Assembly (NCBI GenBank): GCA_003242115.1
Contig: QBMP01000034.1
Span: 11,629-22,387, forward strand
Reading direction: 5' to 3'
Length of the DNA: 10,759 nt
Source of the DNA: Phormidesmis priestleyi
GTDB taxonomy: Bacteria; Cyanobacteriota; Cyanobacteriia; Phormidesmidales; Phormidesmidaceae
Shown here: positions 1 through 7,432 of the stretch, piece after piece
Position numbering within the stretch: the stretch's first letter is position 1
How the letters are laid out: each line of letters begins with the position of its first letter
Translations under genes and position numbers: made by a program
Notes under the pieces: model-generated
Databases searched by the model: none
Seen by the model: the letters and a program-made list of their open reading frames with translations, nothing else
Told to the model about the DNA's origin: nothing

Positions 1-2087
1 TGGAGCTTGGCAGTCATGAGTAAATTTTGCACAAAGCTGCGAGGGACGTAATCTCGAAACAACTGGTTCAAAGTAGAAACAAAGGGAAAAATACCATAGC
101 GTTCTAACTGAACGTTATAACCAATATACGCTTTAAGATCAGAGGTAATGGATGGAATTTCTGAGACATTCATTTCAACACATCCCAACCACTCCTGCCA
201 CTTAAAGACTTGATCGAACAACATCAAGCTATCTCTGCCATTTCCTTTCGCTGCACCTTCAGCCTTACCAGAATCGCTAGCCGACTGATAAAGCGGGTAT
301 TTTGGCCCATTAAGGCTGATTCCTCCCGACAAAGTGATATCCGAATGCCATCCTGTGTAAGCTCGAAAGCTTTGATAGACATCGAAAGCAAATTCGACCG
401 TTTGATTCCAAGAGCCACTAACAAACAGGTCATCTCCCCCTGCATATATAAACAGAAGATTATCTCTACAGCCTTTGGCAAGCTGTTTAGCATTTTCAGG
501 CAAATTGCTTTGCCGATGCCTTGCAATGCTGTTGAGATACACCTTAAAAAAATAGCTCATTTGCCGCGATAGACCTGACAGCCTAGGCAGATTATAGTGA
601 TCGCCCAAGCCATTAGCAAAGATTTGGCCTAAGCGGTCTACATCCATTCGTAGGTGACCCACCCGCTTAATTCCTTCAGATAAGTCTGCCATTTCAGCCG
701 CAGTCATAAAGGTGTCTTTGGTTTCTTGGCTTTCCTGGCCGTAATTTCCAAGCAATAGCAGCGTAGGATTTTCAAAATGGCGAAACTTGTAAAGCTCAAC
801 GTTCCAATTATTAATCAAATAAACAGATTGAGGAGCTGTCGGAATCGTTTTTGCATTATCAAACAGATGATAGTAAACGGTTTGCTTGCCCAACTGTATT
901 TTGAGAGGCGCAGTCAATTCTCCAGAAACAGAAGGCTGGTGCGACCTGACCATAGCTTCAACGCTAAAAAGCTTTCCACCCAAGTTAAACAAGGTATTGC
1001 AGCTTGGGCAAGCCTCTGCTCCATCACCGCCAAGCGGCTTTAAGTTTTCTGAATCGTCTCGATGGCAAACCTTACAGGGCTCATGAGCATCTTGCGGTGT
1101 TAGCAGCGCATCAAGCTGCTCGCAAAACTTGCGGCCTTTTTGCCTAGATAGCTGCTTAATAGCCGCTTCCCAATGCAGTGCAAACTTTTGGGTGCTGATT
1201 TCATCAGTGGGAACAGGGTGGCTTACTAAGCTCAAAAATACCTTTCCCTGAAACTCATTTAATAGCCAAGTATTAAACTGCCTGCGAATACGCTCTACTT
1301 CATCTATCGTTGTTTCGGTTAGCGGCGCTAATAAATACAAATTACCACCGCCTGCATATATCACGCTAGTACGAGGCAAATTAAAGCAGGCCAAAAGCTG
1401 CTGAACAACCTCTTCGGTCACTAGCTCTAGCCAAAAGCTTCTAGCTCTTAAAGATTTCAGTGCCCCATCTGATGCAATGGTATAAATAAAGTCTTGAATG
1501 CCCGAAAGATCTCCGGCGATCAAACATACCTCTTCGGCATCAGGCTGATTAGCAAGTGCAGATGCGACCGCCGCCGTCATTTTTACAAGATCGTAAAAAG
1601 CAACGTCTTGTTCGCCGTAGCTAATGTAAGAACCATACTTTTCTAAAATTAACGTCAACAGCGAAAAGTTCTGCCAATCTACGTCGTTTAAATCTTCCAA
1701 CGTGCCTTTTATTTCGTCTTTCAGTGTATCTACTTGCTTTGCACCTATTGATGGGAGCGGATAAGGTACGGAGGGATCGGTGTTAGCGATCACTTGAGCA
1801 GGCCAAAAATGAAGAGGGCTACTTACCGATATCGCTTTATTTGTATTTGCAGCCTTTTTACCAGTAATTTCTAGCCCTAAATGAATAGCATCAAAAACCT
1901 GTTGTAGCGGCTGAGGCTCCGTTTCCAAAGGAGGCCAGTTTAGATATTTTTTTGCACTTTGTAGCACAGTATCATCTTCGCCTTCGTTGGCAGCCGTATG
2001 ATGTAAGTCAGCTTTTACCCAACCACTCAAGCGACATATGGCTTGCTGAATTAAAGTAAGCGCAATAGGTTGTGAAAGATTATTCAT
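1..2087 (-). CDS. cas10: Cas10 (Csm1-like) type III CRISPR effector subunit, 3' end outside window
   Basis: Large subunit of a type III CRISPR effector complex. On binding target RNA it makes cyclic oligoadenylates from ATP. The frame is open from ATG at 2087 to the window edge (695 codons, no stop), so the C-terminus is missing. Visible in order: the Csm1/Cmr2-type motif GDLSGIQ (residues 192-198) opening the first palm domain; two CxxC pairs (338-341 and 360-363) forming a zinc finger; the cyclase motif GGDD (550-553) in FIYAGGDDLF; and SGGISL...GPKYPL (587-599). No HD motif is seen in the short N-terminus. The helix that usually carries a second Asp-His reads DLVKMTAAVA (from residue 166), with Leu in place of His, so the DNase domain looks lost. 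It lies 31 bases after csx3, probably in one operon. The GDLSGIQ and GPKYPL motifs favour Csm1-like (III-A or III-D), but the subtype needs the genes beyond the left edge. Confidence 0.95.
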   Translation of the reverse strand, partial: MNNLSQPIALTLIQQAICRLSGWVKADLHHTAANEGEDDTVLQSAKKYLNWPPLETEPQPLQQVFDAIHLGLEITGKKAANTNKAISVSSPLHFWPAQVIANTDPSVPYPLPSIGAKQVDTLKDEIKGTLEDLNDVDWQNFSLLTLILEKYGSYISYGEQDVAFYDLVKMTAAVASALANQPDAEEVCLIAGDLSGIQDFIYTIASDGALKSLRARSFWLELVTEEVVQQLLACFNLPRTSVIYAGGGNLYLLAPLTETTIDEVERIRRQFNTWLLNEFQGKVFLSLVSHPVPTDEISTQKFALHWEAAIKQLSRQKGRKFCEQLDALLTPQDAHEPCKVCHRDDSENLKPLGGDGAEACPSCNTLFNLGGKLFSVEAMVRSHQPSVSGELTAPLKIQLGKQTVYYHLFDNAKTIPTAPQSVYLINNWNVELYKFRHFENPTLLLLGNYGQESQETKDTFMTAAEMADLSEGIKRVGHLRMDVDRLGQIFANGLGDHYNLPRLSGLSRQMSYFFKVYLNSIARHRQSNLPENAKQLAKGCRDNLLFIYAGGDDLFVSGSWNQTVEFAFDVYQSFRAYTGWHSDITLSGGISLNGPKYPLYQSASDSGKAEGAAKGNGRDSLMLFDQVFKWQEWLGCVEMNVSEIPSITSDLKAYIGYNVQLERYGIFPFVSTLNQLFRDYVPRSFVQNLLMTAKL

Positions 2088-2118
2088 ATTAAAAATAATA
2101 TCGATCTAGTTCAACGAT

Positions 2119-3051
2119 TTAGATGAGCGAAAGCTGGCTTTTTACACGATTAAGCAATACACCCGGTATGTTGCTTGGTTGCCCATTTACCCAAGGCCCG
2201 CAGCGAATTTCTAAAAAAGGCTCTTGCTGCATAATCTCAAACGTCCGTTCTAATGTACTGTGAATAACCGCCACTGGCTGCAAATTTCCTTGTTTTTCAC
2301 AAAAATCGCGCCATAGTAAAACTTCTTCGGGTTTTGAGCTGATGATTAAATAGTGAGTGCAGGCTTCTAAAATAGATCGCTTTTCAGGCTGAACCATACC
2401 GCCCGCATCGACAATTACCAGTGATTTTTGCTGCCGCAGACTCACAATTGCCTGCCCTTGATAAGGAAAGAATCGCTCGGTTAGCGTGCCTTTATTCGTT
2501 AGCTTAAAAGCCTCTCGCTCATCGTCGGTCGCTTCTAGGGGCAGCTCCAAAATCCAGTTGCCTTCTCCATCCCAATGCGCCCTTTGCAAATACACATCCG
2601 GATAGTCTTTGACTAACGTGCTAAAAAGCTGATGTGACAGAACGCTTTTACCGCTATCGGGTGGCCCTACAATCAATAGCGCAGGCCCTAGTGCCGCTGG
2701 CTGAATAGAAGGGGCTGCTAAGTTGAGGTTTTCCAGCGATATAACCTGACCCACAAACACCTGATGCGAATGAGTGCTGGTGATGACAGCGCCCAATCGC
2801 GGATCGAAGCAGGCGACCCATAGCGCCGGGTGGCACTCATGTACGAGGTAGGCATATAGCCATACGGGAGCCCGCCCAGAAATCACAATGCCTTTGCGAG
2901 GATCTAGTCCAGGTGGTAAGCGTAAACCTGACAAGTCTTGAGGATCGATGATGCGATCGCGACTTACCAAAACAACCGTTAACTGCTGGTAAGCAAGTCC
3001 TTCAGTGGTTTTATGGTGAGTCAGCGTCAGTTGAATCGAAGCATGGGCCAC
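2119..3051 (-). CDS. csx3: Csx3 (Crn3-type ring nuclease) fused to a P-loop ATPase domain
   Basis: Protein of 310 aa. The N-terminal ~105 residues match Csx3: GIVISGRAPVWLYAYLVHE (54-72), then H74, D83 and R85 in HPALWVACFDPRLGAV. The H-x8-D-x-R spacing equals that of the residues reported as important in Archaeoglobus Csx3 (H60, D69, R71). Csx3 cleaves cyclic tetra-adenylate and so turns off type III signalling. Residues ~120-310 form a P-loop NTPase domain: Walker A GPPDSGKS (129-136) and a Walker B-like strand LVIVDAGG (211-218). Csx3-AAA fusions are known, especially in cyanobacteria; what the ATPase does is unsettled. The gene is first in the operon with cas10 and divergent from the WYL regulator. 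No obvious strong ribosome site precedes the ATG at 3051. The Csx3 identity is secure from motifs; activity and cA4 specificity are inferred. Confidence 0.9.
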   Translation of the reverse strand: MAHASIQLTLTHHKTTEGLAYQQLTVVLVSRDRIIDPQDLSGLRLPPGLDPRKGIVISGRAPVWLYAYLVHECHPALWVACFDPRLGAVITSTHSHQVFVGQVISLENLNLAAPSIQPAALGPALLIVGPPDSGKSVLSHQLFSTLVKDYPDVYLQRAHWDGEGNWILELPLEATDDEREAFKLTNKGTLTERFFPYQGQAIVSLRQQKSLVIVDAGGMVQPEKRSILEACTHYLIISSKPEEVLLWRDFCEKQGNLQPVAVIHSTLERTFEIMQQEPFLEIRCGPWVNGQPSNIPGVLLNRVKSQLSLI

Positions 3052-3184
3052 GATGAAGTTCTCCGGTGAGCAATGCCATAGCGCTGTGTAACAAATAATG
3101 TGAGATTTGAGTAAACGCTTTGACTATTATGCATAGTATTTGGAAGAGGGGTCTTCAAAGTAGTCTTTCGATAAAGTTTTTGTG
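3052..3184. promoter_or_regulatory. Divergent promoter region between csx3-cas10 and the WYL regulator
   Basis: This 133-base gap must hold the promoters for both directions. It contains an inverted repeat ACTAT (3123-3127) / ATAGT (3133-3137) around a central ATGCAT, and a weaker CTTTGA (3118-3123) / TCAAAG (3155-3160) pair enclosing it. No convincing consensus -35/-10 pair was found in either direction. A regulator gene divergent from its target operon often controls both, so the inverted repeat is a candidate operator; this is inference. Confidence 0.4.
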
Positions 3185-4645
3185 ATGTTTAGCTATCCAC
3201 CCACGCCTGAGATTTTATATGGGTTGGCCAAGGGACGTTTGGCTGATCGGCTGGGGCGATCGCTACGGCTATGGGCCTTGTTACAGCGGTTCTATGGCGA
3301 GGCCAGCTGGGCCAGCCGACTGCCGCAGCCGTTTCGCTATGCAGATGTGCGCGATCGCCTATTTGCGCCGACTCATCAGCTCAGTGAAAGCCTAGGGGTA
3401 GAGGTGCTGACAGCAGCGTGCGATACGGCTTGCTGTTGTCAGCGTTCTTTAGAGACTTGGCTAGCAGAGAGTACAATGCCCTCTTCCGTAGCGGACTGGC
3501 AGCAACAGGTAGTAAAACTCACAGGCTTATCACCCGGTTTACTGAAAGAATCTTTGAAGCAATATCCGTTTGCGACCGTGCATCGCTCTGTGCGAGACGA
3601 TCTGGCCTATCTTGCCGATTTGGGTTGGCTGGTAAATAAAGGGCAAGGACGCTTTTTCACTGTCGCCTCGCAAGACTGGCCGCAGATGCCGAAAGCGCAG
3701 CTAGCCCCTTTAGCTAATCTATCGGTGGCACAGACTTGGGAAATGTTGCGATCGCTCGAATCTATTTCATTTGTTCAGCCTAACCTAGAGATCATTGTCC
3801 AATCCCTTTGGGAGCAGCTTGCGGCCCATCCTGCGCAAAAAGTGACACCGCGAGATATCGCAGAACCTGAAAAACGAATCTTTATTCATTTAGACTATAT
3901 TTTATCAGCGCCGATGCAAGAACAAGTAGACAATCTACAAGAGCAAATAGAGCAGCTTTGGCGCGAAAGTAGCGGTGTCATTCAATTTGACTATTCTCTA
4001 AAAATAGAGCACCCAATAGAGCCGCAGACGAGCCGCATCGTGTCGATTATTACTTATCCTGTATGCCTGCACTATGCACGGAGAGCAAAGTATCTCAGCG
4101 CTTATGGCTATGACCCTGAAGGCATTTTCGGTTGGCATAATTACCGTTTAGATCGCATGACATCGCCCCAGCTAAAAATCTTGAGCTGGAAAGACTCGCA
4201 AATTCCAAAACGATTGATGACCATGTATCGCGATCGCAGCTTCCCGACATCTGAAGCAGTCAGTGCAGCCTTAGAAGAAGCTTGGGGATTTAATTTCTAT
4301 CTCCCTCGCCGACTGTTGATTATGCGCTTTTCGCCTACCTTTGCCCAGCGATATGTTCAGCAAACTGACCGACATTCCACATTTGAGCCTATAGCTTATG
4401 GGGCACTGCCATCACTCATAAAACAAGAGATAAAAGACGCTGATGCTCAAGCGAGTATACTAAAAATGCTTTCTCAGAAGAAGGCTAATGACGAATACTA
4501 TCGAGCTTGGATTCGATTGGGCGATACTAACATCGTGATGCGCCTGCGAGAGTGGCGACCAAATGGAGAAGTTATCGCGCCAGTAGAGCTACGTCAACAG
4601 ATGAAACAAGAATCACAAACGGAATTGATGCACTACAAAACATGA
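3185..4645 (+). CDS. WYL-domain CRISPR-associated regulator (resembles TIGR03985 family)
   Basis: Protein of 486 aa from ATG 3185; a GTG directly before it at 3182 would add one residue. Numbering here counts from that GTG. It resembles the cyanobacterial CRISPR-associated family TIGR03985, which carries a WYL domain. The N-terminal part includes a winged-helix-like stretch, SVRDDLAYLADLGWLVNKG (136-154). The WYL core is visible as PVCLHYARRAKYLSAYG (293-309) and GWHNYRLDRM (317-326). The C-terminal VMRLREWRPNGEVIAP (452-467) matches the usual end of WYL proteins. WYL proteins bind ligands, often nucleotides, and control transcription; in Synechocystis a WYL protein (Sll7009) represses a CRISPR locus. 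Here the gene is divergent from csx3-cas10 and lies directly upstream of the array on the opposite strand, so a local regulator is the likely role. DNA target and ligand cannot be read from the sequence. Confidence 0.82.
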   Translation: MFSYPPTPEILYGLAKGRLADRLGRSLRLWALLQRFYGEASWASRLPQPFRYADVRDRLFAPTHQLSESLGVEVLTAACDTACCCQRSLETWLAESTMPSSVADWQQQVVKLTGLSPGLLKESLKQYPFATVHRSVRDDLAYLADLGWLVNKGQGRFFTVASQDWPQMPKAQLAPLANLSVAQTWEMLRSLESISFVQPNLEIIVQSLWEQLAAHPAQKVTPRDIAEPEKRIFIHLDYILSAPMQEQVDNLQEQIEQLWRESSGVIQFDYSLKIEHPIEPQTSRIVSIITYPVCLHYARRAKYLSAYGYDPEGIFGWHNYRLDRMTSPQLKILSWKDSQIPKRLMTMYRDRSFPTSEAVSAALEEAWGFNFYLPRRLLIMRFSPTFAQRYVQQTDRHSTFEPIAYGALPSLIKQEIKDADAQASILKMLSQKKANDEYYRAWIRLGDTNIVMRLREWRPNGEVIAPVELRQQMKQESQTELMHYKT

Positions 4646-4763
4646 AGTAGAAACAGTATGCGTCAAAAATGACAGAAGTATCTCCACGGGTGATAGCGAG
4701 ATGTTCGGTGAACTGCTTGATGAGATAGACGATAAGCAAGTGAGTGATTATTCCAGAGACATT
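4646..4763 (+). other. Short intergenic region at the leader-distal end of the array, with a coding-like frame
   Basis: There are 118 bases between the regulator gene and the first CRISPR repeat. A plus-strand frame (+1 relative to the regulator gene) is open from about 4632 through the region and into repeat 1. It includes the acidic stretch EMFGELLDEIDDKQVSDYSR before a TGA inside the repeat (4793-4795). No ribosome site or good start was found, and the protein is not recognised. It may be the tail of a gene destroyed by rearrangement or a chance open frame. No terminator hairpin with a T-run was seen. Confidence 0.3.
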
Positions 4764-5335
4764 GTTTCCGTCCCCTTGCGGGGTAATGAAATTTGAACAA
4801 CCTGACCAACAACAATCACGTTGCCCCTACTGCAAACGTTTCCGTCCCCTTGCGGGGTAATGAAATTTGAACGCAAGCACTTCAAGATCGTCTTGAAAAT
4901 GAAAGAATCTGTTTCCGTCCCCTTGCGGGGTAATGAAATTTGAACCGTAGATCCATAAATTCATAGTTAGTCCCTTTAAGTTTCCGTCCCCTTGCGGGGT
5001 AATGAAATTTGAACTTTCATCAAAAGGGTAGAACAAAGCCCCTACTACGAGTTTCCGTCCCCTTGCGGGGTAATGAAATTTGAACCTGGACAAGTACGTC
5101 CAGAGATTCAAATCGGTGCTACGAGTTTCCGTCCCCTTGCGGGGTAATGAAATTTGAACTTGTTAATTCGGGTGGAGTCTGCAAAGACTCATACGTTTCC
5201 GTCCCCTTGCGGGGTAATGAAATTTGAACCCGCAGAATGCGAGGACGGCAGCGGGCATCCTTGGTTTCCGTCCCCTTGCGGGGTAATGAAATTTGAACAT
5301 GTTGGTAGTCTTTACCAACTTAGAATGTTGATCGA

Positions 5336-5370
5336 GTTTCCGTCCCCTTGCGGGGTAATGAAATTTTAAC
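5336..5370 (-). repeat. Variant CRISPR repeat (repeat 9)
   Basis: It differs from the consensus by G to T at 5367, near the plus-strand end, giving TTTTAAC instead of TTTGAAC. The change is outside the stem and outside the predicted 8-base tag. Confidence 0.9.
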
Positions 5371-5988
5371 CCTGCGCGACTCAGGATATACGGGGCAAAC
5401 GCGCGGAAAGCGTTTCCGTCCCCTTGCGGGGTAATGAAATTTGAACAATGATATCGATAACTTTTGGATGGTTCTCTTGGAGTTTCCGTCCCCTTGCGGG
5501 GTAATGAAATTTGAACGCTTAACCCAGAACATTGTTTCTTGGTTAAGGGAAATATGTTTCCGTCCCCTTGCGGGGTAATGAAATTTGAACGACGGGACAA
5601 TCAATAGCTTTTTTGTTCCACTGAGCGTGTTTCCGTCCCCTTGCGGGGTAATGAAATTTGAACAAGCTTGGGACTTCATTGTCCAGCAGGTTGAGGGGTA
5701 TTTGTTTCCGTCCCCTTGCGGGGTAATGAAATTTGAACGTGATGCAGCCATTATCCGTGTACTCTCGATCTGGGCGTTTCCGTCCCCTTGCGGGGTAATG
5801 AAATTTGAACAGGAGTAACTACTGATCTGGACAGAAAGTTATTAAGTGTTTCCGTCCCCTTGCGGGGTAATGAAATTTGAACCCCTCATCCTCCCTCAGG
5901 GACAGGATGAGAATCGTTTCCGTCCCCTTGCGGGGTAATGAAATTTGAACAAAACGTATTTCTGGAGAAACCCGATACGGATACGACC

Positions 5989-6023
5989 GTTTCCGTCGCC
6001 TTGCGGGGTAATGAAATTTGAAC
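5989..6023 (-). repeat. Variant CRISPR repeat with a stem mutation (repeat 18)
   Basis: It differs by C to G at 5998, the second base of the CCCC stem arm. On the transcribed minus strand this gives a C-C mismatch in the four-pair stem, so processing at this repeat might be less efficient. Confidence 0.88.
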
Positions 6024-6956
6024 GGTTTTTGTTGTTTAGCTGGTAGATTAGACATGATTGTTTCCGTCCCCTTGCGGGGTAATGAAATTTGAACCCACCT
6101 CCAATAACGGTGGCCCGAAAAAGAAAGGTTTCCGTCCCCTTGCGGGGTAATGAAATTTGAACACAAGCATTGTGTTTGAGGAAGTTGGAGCTTTACGTTT
6201 CCGTCCCCTTGCGGGGTAATGAAATTTGAACAATGACGCTAGTCACGTTCCTTTACCTGACGTGGATTTTGTTTCCGTCCCCTTGCGGGGTAATGAAATT
6301 TGAACCGGGGAGTGCTTACGCACGTAACAACACGAGCACGTTTCCGTCCCCTTGCGGGGTAATGAAATTTGAACGATATAAATGGTGCATGCGTCAAGTA
6401 GATAGGTGCTAGTTTCCGTCCCCTTGCGGGGTAATGAAATTTGAACACTGTTCCCGTTCATGTTCCTTGTGTTAGCTTTATTCCGTTTCCGTCCCCTTGC
6501 GGGGTAATGAAATTTGAACTTAACCGATATCAAAAAGAGAGGGAGGCCATTTTCGATGTTTCCGTCCCCTTGCGGGGTAATGAAATTTGAACTTTCAACA
6601 TTGTATCGAGCAAGGCAAAACTCTGCGACGTTTCCGTCCCCTTGCGGGGTAATGAAATTTGAACTCATTACAGACATTGCAGATTGTGACAACCCACACA
6701 GGGTGTTTCCGTCCCCTTGCGGGGTAATGAAATTTGAACGGTACTGCTGACGGCCAAAAAGTTCATCGTCCCGCATGGTTTCCGTCCCCTTGCGGGGTAA
6801 TGAAATTTGAACAACTCTTATCAAAACCTGAAACACAACTAAATAGACGTTTCCGTCCCCTTGCGGGGTAATGAAATTTGAACAAGTCACACTCCCAGAG
6901 GGAACAAAAGTACAGGTACTAGTTTCCGTCCCCTTGCGGGGTAATGAAATTTGAAC

Positions 6957-7200
6957 CCCCCCCCCTCTGAAAGCCTAACGGATAAAGGCTTTCAAAAGCC
7001 AAATTCGTGGGGGTCTGTAGAGTGGCCCTATAATTGAGAATCAGTCTTAATAAGCTGCATTCTAATCAGGCTAAAGCTCTTGTATAGCAACTGATTCCCT
7101 AGGGTCAACGAAATAATCATGTTTTCAAGGTTCCGTAAACCCCCACGAATTTGGAAGCACTGGCTAATAATAGCCCTATTATCAGAAAATGTCGATGAGT
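6957..7200 (-). promoter_or_regulatory. Probable CRISPR leader region
   Basis: By the inferred array direction, the leader and array promoter should lie here and read leftward. Seen directly: a run of nine C after the last repeat (6957-6965; G-tract on the transcribed strand); a 9-base-arm hairpin TGAAAGCCT (6968-6976) / AGGCTTTCA (6986-6994); a 16-base inverted repeat at 6999-7014 / 7139-7154; and a hairpin ATAATAG (7167-7173) / CTATTAT (7176-7182). No promoter could be picked with confidence. The leader assignment follows from repeat orientation, not from a recognised leader sequence. Confidence 0.55.
6999..7154. repeat. Element bounded by a 16-base perfect inverted repeat
   Basis: The left arm (6999-7014) starts CCAAATTCG and runs into a G-run; the right arm (7139-7154) is its exact reverse complement. 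The 124 bases between contain further nested pairs: GAATCAG (near 7039) with CTGATTC (near 7091), and CCCTA (near 7026) with TAGGG (near 7100). The whole could fold as one long imperfect hairpin. The size and layout resemble a small non-autonomous element (MITE-like), but no flanking target duplication was found, and it could equally be a structural part of the leader. Confidence 0.6.
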
Positions 7201-7204
7201 TATA

Positions 7205-7266
7205 GCAATTCTTCAGCCTTTTTGAAGAATTGCCCTCAGATGAGGGTATTCGGCTGAGGGCAATTC
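7205..7266. repeat. Overlapping alternative hairpins
   Basis: Two strong inverted repeats share one arm. The first is GCAATTCTTC (7205-7214) with GAAGAATTGC (7224-7233). The second is GAATTGCCCTCAG (7227-7239) with CTGAGGGCAATTC (7254-7266). Because 7227-7233 belongs to both, only one can form at a time. A related GGGAATTGC...CCCCTCAGCG sequence occurs near 10609, so this may be a dispersed intergenic palindrome family rather than a specific switch. Confidence 0.7.
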
Positions 7267-7432
7267 TCCTCGCTGAAGCCCTGAAGAGATGATATGACGG
7301 CTCAAACAGAAGGCGTTGCAGAAGTATACTGCTATACCCGAAACTAAAGGTCGCACTCACAAGCAGCACAGCGCCTTTGATGCTAGACTCACTCCCTTTC
7401 GTTGGGTTCCCTTTTGGCCGCTTTATTCACAA
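7267..7432. other. Intergenic, no gene recognised
   Basis: This lies between the hairpin cluster and the 67-aa gene. No coding region, tRNA or clear terminator is seen. The 113-codon minus-strand frame across 7028-7369 runs through the inverted repeats and does not look like a real protein. Confidence 0.5.

Larger units (their letters stand above)
4764..6956 (-). CRISPR. CRISPR array, 31 repeats and 30 spacers, probably transcribed leftward
   Basis: The 35-base repeats start at 4764, 4838, 4911, 4980, 5051, 5125, 5195, 5264, 5336, 5412, 5482, 5556, 5629, 5704, 5776, 5848, 5916, 5989, 6060, 6128, 6197, 6271, 6340, 6412, 6485, 6558, 6630, 6705, 6778, 6849 and 6922. On the plus strand each begins GTTTCCGT and ends ATTTGAAC. 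Spacers are 33-41 bases, mean about 37; none is an obvious duplicate. Twenty-nine repeats are identical; those at 5336 and 5989 each carry one substitution. Read on the minus strand, the repeat forms a CCCC/GGGG stem with a GCAA loop, followed by ACGGAAAC. That fits Cas6-type cleavage at the stem base giving an 8-base tag, and GAAAC ends are typical of cyanobacterial repeats. The leader should therefore be on the right. The type III genes alongside suggest it serves them; no cas6 or cas1/cas2 is in view. Confidence 0.98.

Noticed and set aside
210..1086. Plus-strand open frames of 66-120 codons
   Set aside because: They are antisense to the continuous cas10 frame, which carries clear motifs.
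2654..2836. 60-codon minus-strand frame inside csx3
   Set aside because: A shadow of the Csx3 gene in another frame.
4827..6890. Several long minus-strand and plus-strand open frames across the array with repeated KFHYPARGRK, NFITPQGDGN or FPSPCGVMKF
   Set aside because: These are translations of the CRISPR repeat in its reading frames, not genes.
6968..6994. Hairpin beside the array as a rho-independent terminator
   Set aside because: Neither strand has a T-run after the stem; it is followed by a G-tract on the minus strand and AAAGCC on the plus strand.
7028..7369. 113-codon minus-strand open frame
   Set aside because: It runs through inverted repeats and has no recognisable domain, ribosome site or coding character.
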